Positions 1 to 10,963 of a stretch of 64,000 bases of DNA are shown piece after piece. The notes under the pieces were generated by a model. That model had not been told where the DNA came from, made no database searches, and saw only the letters and a list, made by a program, of their open reading frames with translations. A program made the position numbers and the translations under genes. Each line of letters starts with the position of its first letter. The stretch's first letter is position 1. Source of the DNA: Pleurostoma richardsiae (taxonomy: Eukaryota; Ascomycota; Sordariomycetes; Calosphaeriales; Pleurostomataceae); NCBI GenBank assembly GCA_030052745.1, contig JANBVO010000001.1:496001-560000 (forward strand), read 5' to 3'.

Positions 1-182
1 CCTGCACAAGTGTCAAACCGGCTAGTCTTACTCGTCATGCAATGGGCTGCATGCGGAAGCACTGCAGGACGGCCCTCTATCAACTCGCCACTGTTTTACC
101 CCTCACCACTCCTTCCGTTCCCTCAGGTCACACAGTTCGATCAGGTCAACCATTAGCAGCACTTGTGGCGCGCAAGGACAAA

Positions 183-1737
183 ATGCCAGCGGATTCACAG
201 CCCCATATCGACAAGCCTGTGGAGGCTAGCCGGCAGCAGGCCACGCCGGAACCCGGAATAGCGGGATCAGATCTGCAGGACCCGGCGAATCCACCAGCCG
301 AACCCAGCAGGGAGACCGGCCTCACCCATCATGAGAGCCGCGCGCCCCCAGATAACGAAAGTGCTGGCTCTCTGGACGCCATGGCTGGCCATTCGGTCGA
401 CCTCAGCGTATGCCGCCAGATGCTTCCATTCCGCCTTATCACTAAACACTCTGCAGGTCGACTCGGATAGGACTGATGTTGATTCATCCCTCGGCGATCT
501 CGATACATCGTAAGCCGGATATGCACTGACAGCCTATACCTGCCAGGAAACGCTCAATCCCCTCTAGGTCTACAACTAGGTCTGCTAGCTCGTCCATTTA
601 CGAATTTGTTGAACAATTTGGGCGGACCTACCACAAGTACAAGGAGGGCAGTAAGCACATTCTCACTGCCCCATCAGGGCACACTCTGGGCTTGAGAGAC
701 AGTTTCTTACGCGGCTGAGCAGAGTACTACCTGCCAAATGATGAGGTAAGAAATCACCTGTAGCTCTCTGTCGTTATCTCCACTGAGAAGCGCCATCACC
801 ACAGCAAGAACAAAACAGACTCGGTTCGTTACCATGACAGCGACGGCACTTGTGTTAGTCTCTAAAGTCTTGTACTGGTAGATCTCCAGCACACTATCTC
901 CCGAAAGCTCCTCAATGGCAAGCTTGGCCTCGCACCCGCGGAGAACGCACATAGGGTTCTCGATCTTGGCACCGGAACTGGGATATGGGCAATTGACTTC
1001 GGTACGAATAAATCTCCTGCCAAGCACTGTCACTGTATATCGCTAAAAACAACCCCAGCCGAGGAAAATCCGGGTGCATCCGTTCTGGGCATCGACCTCA
1101 GTCCCATCCAGCCAGATCACTTACCTCCAAACTGTCAGTTCGAGATCGACGATGCCGAGGACGCCTGGGTCTGGAGCCAGAAGTTCGATTATGTACACGC
1201 CAAGAACTTCATCCCCTTTATTGGAGATATACCCAAGCTGATGCGGAACATCCACGACAACCTTAATCCGGGAGGGTACGTAGAGATGCTGGAAGCCCCT
1301 ATGCTCTTCCGCGCTGTCGATAACACCCTCGAGGGCACTCCCCTGCTGAAATGGAATAACTGGATGCTGGAAGGTATGTGTGTCTGACCCAGATTATGAA
1401 AAATGCAAGTTGGCCTAACCATTACGTCGTAGGCGTGAGACGCATGGGGCGCAACCCTCTAGCGGCACTGCAGCTTAACAAGCTGATGGCTGAGGCTGGC
1501 TTCGTGAATATAACGGAGAAGAGGCTCGCGGTACCAATCAATGCCTGGGCCAAAGGGGCGGAGCACAAGGTGCTCGGCGCGATGGAGATGATCAACTTGC
1601 TCGAGGTTGCTCAAGGCATCACGATGACCGTCTTCACTAAAGCTCTTGGTTGGTCTGAGGAGGAGGTGGAGATGCTCCTTACGGACGTGCGGAACAATCT
1701 GAAGGATAGAAGTATCCATGCTTACTTACCGGTGTAA
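183..1737 (+). CDS. SAM-dependent methyltransferase, LaeA-like (fungal TAM type)
   Basis: Probable class I methyltransferase of the large fungal LaeA-like group, which methylates unknown targets and is often linked to secondary metabolism. The SAM-binding motif VLDLGTGTGIWAID is encoded near 944-985, then GIDLSPIQP and a post-motif FEIDDAED. The C-terminus has the family ending ALGWSEEEVE...IHAYLPV. Likely introns are 408-456, 510-567, 651-722, 1002-1058 and 1374-1432; joining across each restores family sequence such as DFAEENPG and LEGVRRMGRN. The junction around 746-889 is uncertain: a direct splice 745/890 keeps frame but shortens the conserved DLQH segment, while 759/868 keeps it. The start at 183 is a choice; an in-frame ATG lies at 42. 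The neighbour is a HET gene, convergent. Family call is firm; gene integrity around exon 4 is less sure. Confidence 0.72.
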
Positions 1738-1888
1738 GTCTAGCTCTCTCAAGCCCTACATAAACGTGCTAACGGGATCAAGGGTGTGCATCTGGGCGCA
1801 GAGGTCGGAATAATGCCGAGAGCATATGGTTCCCAATCGATAGACACTCATATTGTCTTTACTTCTCAGCTGTAGAATGTCAATGAAA

Positions 1889-4696
1889 TCATTCAAGCAC
1901 AATCATCTTCCACTCTCTTCTTGCCCGCAACCAGTCCACTTCAGCAACAGTTGCTGTCCCGACTTTGCGCGCAACATTAACCTCCGTCTCACTCCACTTG
2001 ACGATCAACAGGTTGAGCCTGTCGTACCCTTTTCGTCCTATGGGATAATTCCTGGAGATGACAATGTAGTCGAGTACATAGTTGGGTGCTGCTAACCGGG
2101 AGGCGCTTCCGTCACTTGCAGAAGCTTGCAGAACTGCATCCCCTCGTACAAGTTGCTCTTGAAGGTCCAGGGCCACGCCAGCGTGCAAGAAGCCACCGGC
2201 TCCGGCCATGCTCGAGAGATCTCGGAATTTCCTTTTATTGTCTTCAGTGAATGGCAATACCTCGTTGCCGCTCATCCTAGTTTCCAAGGCGATGGTGGAT
2301 CCATCCGGGAGTTCGGCCTGGACTTCGTCCCTTCCTTCGGCCCAGGTAATTGACTCTCTCCAGGTTGACATGCTGGTGTGGCTCGTCCAAAACACTAGGC
2401 GGCCGGTGTCGTGTACTGGAAGCCTAGGTACATTTGGTGGTGATGGCTCCTGTGGCTTCGATCTAAGTAGGGGGGAGGATGGCGACTGGGCGGCGTGTAT
2501 TTTTGTGATGACAACAAGTCCGCATATTCTTGTATCGCCTTTCCACTGGTTTTCGGTAGACCGTAGTGTGGCCATCTTCTGTTGAAATCTTTCCTTCTCC
2601 CAAGTGCGCATATCCTCGTCATCTGAACTCACCGGTGATTCATCTTCTCTCTCTGCAAAGACAGCTCTGGCCGCCGAGGTGACTCTCTTCCCAAACTTCA
2701 TCATGCTTTGCAGGCCAATCCTATTCGCTAGCAGGACAGGCGCTTCAACGGGACGGACAGTTCCGTCACTCATGAGCTTGTAGAACTCCAACTCGGGGCG
2801 CGTTTCGCCCTTTCTCGTCGCGTGGTAGACGGCTGTATCATAAGTCGCAGTGGACACGAAATCGTTACATCCCAGCCACGACCAACTGGGATACGGTACA
2901 TGAGCGACAAGTCCATGGTCGAGTGGCAAGGGACACATCTCTTCACGCCTATCTAATCCGCCTGTCCAGACTAGCTCTTGATCGAAACCGGTACAAGGCA
3001 AGCCCCAGTGTGTTTTGATGCTGTTCTTGTCCTCAAAGCAACGTAGAACGCCCTGGAAGGCCGGGAATGCATCGGAATGATAGGTGAAGGTCCGCTCGCT
3101 ATACGTAGACACATACGACGAGAAGGCTCGGCGTGAGAACCGCGGTTGCCCATCATCCCATTCGTCATTACAGCCGAGCATTTGAGGAGTCACTGATACC
3201 TGTAGCCCTTCCGGCTCTAGGATTGTTTCTTCATCCCACATAGCTTTCTGACAGTTCCAGAAGACTTGGTCCGCTGTGAAGACAAGCGTACGCTTCGAAA
3301 GCAGTCGCTCCTGTAATGTCCAGCCTCGTTTGTTCCATGTGGACTCCTGGAGGTTTCGGCCAAGGTCCTGCATCAGTGTCTGCACGATACACAGTGCACG
3401 TCCATCCGTCTCCGCTGCCACTCTGACACTCTTCTGGGACACATCTCGGTTTCCTGCCTGGATGCCGGGGAGCCCGGCGTCTGCGTCCTTGCCGGCTGCT
3501 GCAATAATTGTCAATACTGCCCCAGAGTAAATAGCATCCATCTGGGCTGTCTGCTCGAGCAGCTCGGCCTCATCATCCTGCACAATACACAGCGAGTCCA
3601 CCCAGAGGTATCTCTCCTCGAGGTCTCGGGTCAGCTTTACCGCATCCATTATGGTCTGCGGAAGTAGCATGCTGCAGAGACCACCCTCTTTCGTGACTTC
3701 TGGTAGGGTATGCTTCGTGGTGCTTCTCTTCCATCGCTTCGCCTGCACCTCGGGGCCTTGACCCCATACATAACTGAGAGCAAGATATCGGCAGCGTGAT
3801 GGAGCCGGGCGAATACACATCCGGCGCACGTCAATCACACGCAGACCCGACGGTTGTCTTTTGGGAAAGGTGCCCAGCCACTCAGGAGAACTGCAGGCAC
3901 GGCCGTGACGACCCTCGCACGTGCGCATCCAAGCGCGAACCAGATCTACGTCCAGCATGGATGAGAGGAACCGCCCAGTACCCACGAGGGGAGGATACAT
4001 CAGCTCTCGCCGGGGGAGATGTCTGTGCCAGACGGGCCCCGTTTGCGATGGCTTGGACGCGGCGGGCTCCCAGAAGGCTTGGAAGATCAAACCCTCATAC
4101 AACTCATCCTGCTCCCATGGGCAGGGACTGAGCTCGACAAAGATCCTGTTAACAAGAAGGCCTCTGTCAAGCGGTGCATCCACCCCCGGGATCCTCTGAG
4201 GCCAGAGCTCCCATGCCTCACGTGTAGCACTGATATGCATCGAGAGAAGATGCTGCGTTGTCAGGCTAACACTGACTGGCTGCCCTTTTGATGTGACGGG
4301 CAGAGTGGAGTTGGTGAAGAATGAGGACAACTCGGGTGGCGGAGAGCGAGGCCTTTCCGACAACTCTGTATACTGTTCTCTCCCGCGGGCGGACATCAGC
4401 CGACATTGACGTTCGGCAGTCTCGATAATGAGGCTGCAGAAGGGACATTCGTGTGCTCTCTCCTTGATCTCTTCCAAGTTGCCTAGGGCTTTCTTCTCGC
4501 GCCCGGGCGGTCGTTGCGCCTCATGTAAGCCCAGCACAGGTCCCGGAGGGTCAGACGAGCGAAAGGGTGACGGTTCAAGAGAGTAGAACAAGGAGTAAAA
4601 GTCGATCGAGCGGCAGACAAAACAAAGACCCAGGTCAGCGCTTGCCGTAGACCTATGAGGTTCCATGGTTGGAAGACGGTTCTGACCGCTCGCCAA
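1889..4696 (-). CDS. Heterokaryon-incompatibility (HET) domain protein
   Basis: Single-exon protein of 935 residues. The HET domain (PF06985) lies about residues 304-460, with its three hallmark blocks visible: ALSYVWG (306-312), YLWVDSLCI (about 363-371) and YSGAVLTIIAAAG (390-402), followed by the usual W-T-L-Q-E-R-L-L-S block near 470. The N-terminus carries a CxxC-type pair (LCFVC, ECPFC) typical of this fungal subfamily. HET proteins trigger cell death on contact between incompatible nuclei or hyphae; the partner cannot be read from sequence. The start could equally be the second ATG at 4666. No signal peptide or membrane segment is seen. The 3' end faces the methyltransferase gene. Confidence 0.9.
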   Translation of the reverse strand: MASGQNRLPTMEPHRSTASADLGLCFVCRSIDFYSLFYSLEPSPFRSSDPPGPVLGLHEAQRPPGREKKALGNLEEIKERAHECPFCSLIIETAERQCRLMSARGREQYTELSERPRSPPPELSSFFTNSTLPVTSKGQPVSVSLTTQHLLSMHISATREAWELWPQRIPGVDAPLDRGLLVNRIFVELSPCPWEQDELYEGLIFQAFWEPAASKPSQTGPVWHRHLPRRELMYPPLVGTGRFLSSMLDVDLVRAWMRTCEGRHGRACSSPEWLGTFPKRQPSGLRVIDVRRMCIRPAPSRCRYLALSYVWGQGPEVQAKRWKRSTTKHTLPEVTKEGGLCSMLLPQTIMDAVKLTRDLEERYLWVDSLCIVQDDEAELLEQTAQMDAIYSGAVLTIIAAAGKDADAGLPGIQAGNRDVSQKSVRVAAETDGRALCIVQTLMQDLGRNLQESTWNKRGWTLQERLLSKRTLVFTADQVFWNCQKAMWDEETILEPEGLQVSVTPQMLGCNDEWDDGQPRFSRRAFSSYVSTYSERTFTYHSDAFPAFQGVLRCFEDKNSIKTHWGLPCTGFDQELVWTGGLDRREEMCPLPLDHGLVAHVPYPSWSWLGCNDFVSTATYDTAVYHATRKGETRPELEFYKLMSDGTVRPVEAPVLLANRIGLQSMMKFGKRVTSAARAVFAEREDESPVSSDDEDMRTWEKERFQQKMATLRSTENQWKGDTRICGLVVITKIHAAQSPSSPLLRSKPQEPSPPNVPRLPVHDTGRLVFWTSHTSMSTWRESITWAEGRDEVQAELPDGSTIALETRMSGNEVLPFTEDNKRKFRDLSSMAGAGGFLHAGVALDLQEQLVRGDAVLQASASDGSASRLAAPNYVLDYIVISRNYPIGRKGYDRLNLLIVKWSETEVNVARKVGTATVAEVDWLRARREWKMIVLE

Positions 4697-5655
4697 GGTT
4701 GGAAGGAGGTGTATGTAGGTAGGTTGTCTGACCGCAACGACCGGCCGGCCATCACGGCTCGAGCATCATAGTGCCACTGCGACCATGACAGCCGGCCTCG
4801 TGAGATTTTGCCTTGGCTGTGCCGGTGCGGCGAAGTGCGGGGCTCTTGCCAATGAGGCCCCTGCAAGACACGATGAGTTGCCGTTAGGGACAACGTGCTT
4901 CTGATTTGTCAAGACCCCCTATGCTAGCCTCTAGAGGATGATGTAGTCCAAGACGCTGCAGCTTTCCGGTTTCTGGGTGCGAACTTCGCTTATCAGTCAA
5001 ATTTGTCTTCGCTTTTGTCTTCTGACAACGATATGGAGTCGTTCCGCCTCTACAGTGGGAAGATTTGTTTGCTTATCCTAAGGACAGTATTATCTCTGCA
5101 TTCAAGCGCATAGTATATGCTAACGCCACAAACCTACTTTACTCTGCTTCTCTTGCCTTTACAAATAGTCGAGATGTTCTCATCGTGGTGATATGCAAGA
5201 CTGTTAACAATCTCTACGGAGTTTTTGCAGACGACGGGTCGTGTGGCATTGCCATAAATAAAAATACTACCGGATTTAGAAAGCCTACAATATCCGCACT
5301 ACTAGACAGGGATATGCGGAGAACAGTATCGACGCGGAAAGAGAATGCTTTGCTATGTCTAAGCGTGGGCCCCTGTCGACCTCCAGGCAGTCACATTTGT
5401 GATTGAGTCGGATAGCTTGGTGTCAAGGTTGATACCACTTCCATAAAAGGATATTCCCTTGCCAGTGGCGCAGTGTTAGTTGTCTATACGCTGTCTCCAT
5501 ATGTTGTCACTTGAGGAGGTGATGGTGCGAGTTCGCCTGTCTTGTCGCCCTGGTTCGTGAATGCCGCTTGTATAAGGTATTCGGCAACGAATTGTTTACA
5601 CCAGGTCTCAACCCAAAGCAACCCCCAGCTATGGCTCAAACCACCATCTCTGGCC
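4697..5655. other. Intergenic region, no gene seen
   Basis: About 960 bases between the HET start and the small conserved gene. An open frame of 113 codons near 5065-5406 shows no family resemblance and no credible start context. I see no repeat or RNA gene. It should hold the HET promoter. Confidence 0.5.
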
Positions 5656-6030
5656 TCACTCTTTATCAACGGAGGTCATGTCCACCTCTTTCCCCGCAGT
5701 GGGCGGGAACTTAGGTTCCTCGTCGGCGCTAGGTCCCCATCCGCCGACACCGTGAGCGGTCTCGTAGCCGCCGATTCCCATGGAAGGACCCATGCCGAGC
5801 TTTCCAGCAGCTTGGTTCCCAGCCACGCCCGGCCTGTTCTTGGACCACTCCATGATCTCCTCCTTGCTCTTGCCTGTGTACTTCTTCAGGTCCTCGTCGG
5901 AGATCTGTGCAGGCTGGCTGCCCTTGGTGAGGTGGTCAAATAAGCCCTTCAGCCCGCTCGTGTTCGTTGATGAGTCGCCTTGTTCTGGCTTGACTGGATG
6001 GTTGTCTTGCTCGGAAGCGTTTTCAGGCAT
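5656..6030 (-). CDS. Small conserved fungal protein of unknown function
   Basis: A 124-residue hydrophilic protein. Its core, HLTKGSQPAQISDEDLKKYTG, continues with a KSKEEIMEWSKNRPG helix and a Gly-rich stretch ending in GGWG. This block resembles short uncharacterised proteins I recall from other Sordariomycetes, so I take the frame as coding. The ATG at 6030 is preferred because its context is good and the upstream in-frame stretch (to an ATG at 6198) is basic, Ser-rich and less conserved in character; that longer form could be a mitochondrial-type leader, making 180 residues. No catalytic motif, membrane segment or signal peptide is seen. Function unknown. Confidence 0.7.
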   Translation of the reverse strand: MPENASEQDNHPVKPEQGDSSTNTSGLKGLFDHLTKGSQPAQISDEDLKKYTGKSKEEIMEWSKNRPGVAGNQAAGKLGMGPSMGIGGYETAHGVGGWGPSADEEPKFPPTAGKEVDMTSVDKE

Positions 6031-8566
6031 TGCTGCTTCAGTCCTCCGTTGATTTTGTTTGCCATATGAAGTATTGTATCTCTGGGCAGGCCCTGAAGTC
6101 GATGTGGAGAGATGTGAAGATGAACAGGTTATGGAACGAGAGGCACCATTCCCTGGGACTTTGTACCTTCTGGATTCACTGTTGGGGCTAGGTGTCATAA
6201 GGCCACCAACAGTTTTAATCCTCTTGGTCCCTCACGACAGATTGGTGCCGGCCAAGAACCAACAGCCATAACTAGCTCAGGTCTCAGAGTCACCGCGGTT
6301 GGTAGATGCAACGTATCTCGGTCTCATCCCGGCTTATTTACATCATCCAACGGATATGTGACGGTAGCAATTAAGTACGTAAGGAGAAGTTCGTTTCTCC
6401 CGCCGAATAGCATTTGCCTTGGCCGCGTGACAGTTGTATCTTCGCCCCGAAGCCAAGATTCTTGCACGCCTCTGGATCTCTTTCCCAAGGATGATGAGAT
6501 TTTCCTCTCATGGAGGTCAAGCTGAAGCAGGCAATAACTTCCATCTTATGACCGCCAAGAAGTCTTGCGCGGCTGTTTTGAGACCCGATCCTCAAATGAA
6601 GAAAAACCCAGTTACTGTAACGTAGTCCGAGCTAGACTCGATAGAGGCGGACAAATGTCTTCCTTTACGGCATTGTAAGATGCAGGTCTATCTCCCTCTA
6701 AACTGGAAATGCTCAAGATATCTTCTTTCTGCAATTACATACACAGTAGTCTCCATTCGGTGAATCCGTCTTAGCTGCCGTGGCTCCCTGGTCAGTCTAT
6801 GTGGTCAAGCAACGAGGTTACATACTGTGATCATGGTTGAGGAGGATGAAGACGCCTTCAGCAAGGAAAATCAGCAATTAACATCTTGAAGGTGCCGACT
6901 CTCGCTGGCTAGAGTGCAGAGATCTATCTACTGATTCGTGCCAGCTCATACAATCGCCGCCCTCGAGAGCCGGGCGTCGGACACCTTGGGCTTGCTTAGC
7001 GGCCTATTAACAGTAACACCGCTGAGACATGGCGGTGAGGGCTAGCTAATCTGAGCCCCTGTCAACAATTGTACCACGGTATAGTGGAGCTGCCAATGGT
7101 TGTAAGACAAGTGGACAGTTGATTAAGGAGCTGTCTGATGAGATCTATAGGGGATGACGGACGGCAGGTAATTTTGTTCTTCTTTTTTTTTAAAAAAAAA
7201 GAAAAGAAAAGAAAAAGCCGATCTCTCATTTACTGCAACTGTGCTACGTACGGAGCATAGAGGCCAGAACAATCTTCCGTGTAGGATCAAGGGTACACTG
7301 GTCCTCGGTCAACTCTGCTGGATCCACCTATCGACTCAACCAGATTGACAAATAAGAGCCAACGCGGTGGGTATGCAGTTCATCTGCGTCAATTGTTCGT
7401 CTGTGAGGACAAGCCTGCGCTTAGGCGCTCATAGTGGAACGTTTCTTTCATCGTTGTTAGTGACACTGCGGAGGCCAGAGCACCGCATATAGGCGCTATT
7501 TGGGAAAATCATTCCGCTTCCTGGAGCGAGTTCACCTGAAGGGAGGAAATGCGGGAACTATCGTTAACGACCACCAGGACATTCGCGAGCTCATGCATCG
7601 CCCTGGGCATTACGAACATTGAGATAAAAGTTTGTGCTACTGTGACAGTTTGTTTCCAAAGTGCTGATTTCCGTAGTGCTGATTCCCGTAATTGAACTCG
7701 AGGTCGGATCATCTGCAGTCTCAATAGCCTCTCTCGAGTTAGATGGATGGTGGGACAACCGGGAAGACTGGGGCAAAATGACGAGTGCAAGAACGATTTA
7801 CGAAACTAGAGCTGAAAAGGGCCAGTGGAAGAGGGCTGAGTTGCTTCAGAAGGGGATTGTCTGTCTTGGGAACCCTGTCGAGAAATTTGCTCTACGCAGA
7901 TAGTTAACCATACACCGCCTTTGGATGTACCCCATCACCGTTGGTTAGAAAGACGCATTGCCCAGACCGCTAAGAGTTGTTGATTGCGAGGACACATCGA
8001 TGGCTGCACGGTTCCGATAAGTCCCGCGTCCTAGCAAACGCCTTAACTACTAGTAGACCAGAAGGCTTGTGGCATGGCTTATCTTCGATACTTTTGAGAG
8101 CCGCACTGGGCTGTGGAGTACGACCGAGAACGGCGGTGTGCTGACCCTTGCATACCATTTCTTCAGCTGTTCCAGATTGCATTCCTTTGAGCATGTCCTT
8201 CGTACCTGTACAAAAAGCCGCGCAAATTGCGCCCCTCATATCCGAGGTCCTGAGGGTGTCAACAAGTAGACGAAAACTAGAGAGTAATAACAGGTATGTG
8301 CCGTCCAATCGAGAACCACCGTTACCTATTTAATTCGAAATCGCCTTCCTAGATTTGCGCCGATCATTCTCCGTTTGGCCTTTCTCTGCGCCACACCCAT
8401 TGCTGGTGCGACTGCGGCCCGTCGCAAGCACAAGACCCCTCGAAGAACCAGCTTCCCGGGTGCTCTGACGGATCTATCTTGTCTGCTTTCTTTCTTTCCT
8501 TAAAATTTCGCATTGATCCTTGTCGCCGACACCGGCTTTGCAGTCTGCTCGAGACATTTGCCCTCA
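6031..8566. other. Long gene-poor stretch
   Basis: About 2.5 kb without a convincing gene. It contains a T-run followed by an A-run and GAAAA repeats (about 7175-7217) and a short imperfect tandem copy of a GTGCTGATTYCCGTA unit (about 7660-7692). Open frames here are short, overlap on both strands and match no family I know. Confidence 0.5.
7175..7217. repeat. T-run / A-run with AAAAG repeats (low complexity)
   Basis: A run of T is followed directly by a run of A and then GAAAA units. The two runs can pair as a small hairpin. Simple-sequence DNA in an intergenic stretch; no gene ends clearly at it. Confidence 0.7.
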
Positions 8567-8842
8567 ATGGAAGCTCGATTGACGACGCCCGAGAGGAAGA
8601 TGGTTCAGCCGTGGACGATGCCATCAGACACGACATGCACGCAATCGCCACCGCAGGCGCGGTCGCAATCGCAGTCTCAGCCAAGCACACAGCAGCAGTT
8701 TGCGCCAGCAGCCCAAGATCAACGCGACCAACCATGGCAGAGCCTGCTAGATATCCTTGAGCGAGAGAGCCGGGATAGTCCGCCAGGCAACGACTGGTTC
8801 CCATGCCATGATGGGTTTCACGCCCACTCTCTTGCTGGCTAG
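8567..8842 (+). CDS. Possible small Gln-rich protein, unknown
   Basis: A 91-residue frame beginning MEARLTTPERK, rich in Gln, Ser and Pro in its middle and ending in an acidic/aromatic tail (WQSLLDILERE, then NDWFPCHDGF). The ATG follows a pyrimidine-rich tract (TTTCTTTCTTTCC) like many fungal leaders and has a fair context. No domain is recognised, and open frames also exist on the other strand, so this is only a candidate. It may be one exon of a longer gene. Confidence 0.3.
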   Translation: MEARLTTPERKMVQPWTMPSDTTCTQSPPQARSQSQSQPSTQQQFAPAAQDQRDQPWQSLLDILERESRDSPPGNDWFPCHDGFHAHSLAG

Positions 8843-9690
8843 GGAGTTTTGGGGGTTGAGGCGGTGGCATTGGACGCCACGCTGCTGACTTGACAGTAAG
8901 AATACATGCGGCCGCATAAGTCTTCCTTTGATTTTTCGAGGGTGATCGCGTGCTGACCTCGATATCACCTTTCTAGTCCACGAAGGGATAGGTGCAGACC
9001 GAAAACTGCAGGGAGAGGGAGGACAGGAAGGGGTTATAATGACTGTCGTGTGGCTCGAGGGCTGGGCAGAATCCTTAATCTAGGACAGGAAGAAATCATT
9101 CGCACTGTACACATGCATCTCGATGCATGCGTCCATCCTCTCATCTTCGCTTCTCTTATCTTAGCGATTGAGCGAATCAACATAACGAATTCCGTGTCCA
9201 TGCATCTCTGCCTGCATGAAGTGTGCCCTGCCTGTCGAGTTTTGCCCTGGTACGCCCTGCTTTTCTTGCTAGGCATCGGCACGCACAAAACACGCAATCC
9301 TCTGGAAAATTTGTCTGTCCCGGTATTTTCCCCCGTTGCTCTGGATTCGTTTTCCTATTCGTGCCAGCTTTGTTCTTGGATAGGGAGGAGGGTACGCAGT
9401 ACAGTAGGTATCTCTGACAACTGAGACCCAGCTGCTTGTCTCTCTGTTGTTCGTAAAAAAGAATCACCTGACAGCTCTCTTCTGTTCTGTTCTTTCTTTC
9501 CCTGAATAGGCTCAGTGACTCTAATACCATCTCTGAGGAGTAGGTTGGTGTCACTCGTTCTTGGAGCAGCAGCATTCGATACATGGCAACTATCGAGTCT
9601 GACGCCGTACTTTGAAGGATGCATGTACGCGAAGAGATCCGATAGACACTGCAGGTACGCCGTCAATGCCCGAGCCTGGAAATCGCAGTC
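8843..9690. other. Intergenic region upstream of the CmcJ-like gene
   Basis: No gene recognised. Several short overlapping frames occur on both strands. Probably the promoter and 5' leader of the gene starting at 9691. Confidence 0.4.
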
Positions 9691-10856
9691 ATGGCAATAC
9701 GGGAAGCCACCTTTGAGTTCCTGCAGTGGCAGACAGCCTACGAGCAACAAAAACCATACGAAATATTCCTCCCGATGTCAACGTTTACCCAGAACAACGC
9801 GGTCCCACGTAGTAACTTGGTCTTTGAGCCCCGAAGAGTCCCCGTCCAGGATGTGAGCAGCCAACGAAACGCATTTGATCTAGACACCCACGGATTCCAA
9901 ATTGTGAATAGCCCGACAACCGTCGATGACCTCAAGGATCGAACAGCAGTGTCTAATTGCTATATTCCCGAGATGGAACGCTTCTTGCAACACCACCTGG
10001 GGTACGGTGAGAAGGTCAGGACCTACTGCTTCGATCTGCGAGTAAGTGCAACAATGGATGTAACAATCCATCCCATGGACTGAGTGACCAAAAAATAGAA
10101 TATTTCTGACCTGGGCTGGTTAAAGCTAAGAGAGAGTATCGACCTAGGAGAGTTCTCCAAAAAGACGAAGAACCTGGAAGATGGGTTTGATCCCCTGCTA
10201 CCTGCGACGCATCCTCACGTTGGTAAGAAACATTCGGCAGACAGCGAGGACTCCTTGTTTTTGTTGAAACTTTCTAATGTCCAGACAGACCAGAGCATCC
10301 CCGGCGCAATTTCCCGTGTAAGAAGACATATGGGTGACGAAGCGGACAGCCTTCTAAAGGGAAGAGTTAGGATCATCAAGTAAGCATTGACGGTTTTTGG
10401 GTGGTTTTTTTTTTTTTTTTCTTGAGACGATTCTCGCCAATCTGACGGTTCGCAAGTATCTGGCGACCGCTTGAAACAGTCAACGCATGGCCGTTGGCGT
10501 TCTGCGATGGTCGAACTGTCCAGCAAGCTGATTTAGTGGCATGTGACATTGTTCGGCGACGGTATGTTGGGGAGACTTACTTTGGGATGTATAACCCAAG
10601 TCAAAGGTGGTATTACTCCTCTGGCCTAGGCTGCGATGATCTTATTCTCCTGAAAATTTATGACTCCGATCCTGAGGTACACGCAAAAAGTAAGCGCTAT
10701 ACAAATTTAACTCTATCTGGTAGACAACCTCTTTGCTTTCAGCTAACATTTTCATCTTTAGATTGTCTGCATGCTTCATTTCCGCTTGGAGACACTGGTA
10801 CTCAAGGGCTGAGAGAAAGCATTGAGCTTCGAATGCTCGTGTTCACAGAGTCATAA
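9691..10856 (+). CDS. CmcJ/AsaB-like (GA4-desaturase-type) oxygenase family protein
   Basis: A 297-residue protein from five exons (9691-10041, 10099-10222, 10289-10379, 10457-10689, 10762-10856). The assembled protein shows the fungal CmcJ/NvfI/AsaB family pattern: LDTHGFQ near residue 70, PEMERFL, a conserved HVDQS (PH-x-D type), IWRPLETVNAWPLAFCDGR, the RWYYSSG block and the closing RESIELRMLVFT. Members are predicted Fe(II)/2-oxoglutarate-type hydroxylases or desaturases, often in secondary metabolite clusters. Here no synthase lies beside it, so the substrate is unknown. Intron 3 (10380-10456) contains a T-run of about 19. The HVDQS join depends on using the second of two closely spaced AG acceptors (10288). 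Confidence 0.85.
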
Positions 10857-10963
10857 AACAGCATGTTATTAACAGTTTCATCAGTGGCCTTATAGCATAC
10901 GCATGTTCTCAAGAAAATGACCTTACATAGCATGCTTCTACGAGCGATGATGTGCAATTAGGG

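Noticed and set aside
5065-5406. 113-codon open frame on the plus strand
   Set aside because: No family resemblance, poor start context, lies in intergenic DNA.
8364-8870. 168-codon open frame on the minus strand
   Set aside because: It mirrors a more protein-like frame on the plus strand (8567-8842) and has odd composition; likely a shadow.
10406-10430. Long T-run as a possible terminator or repeat element
   Set aside because: It lies inside intron 3 of the CmcJ-like gene as a pyrimidine tract before the acceptor.
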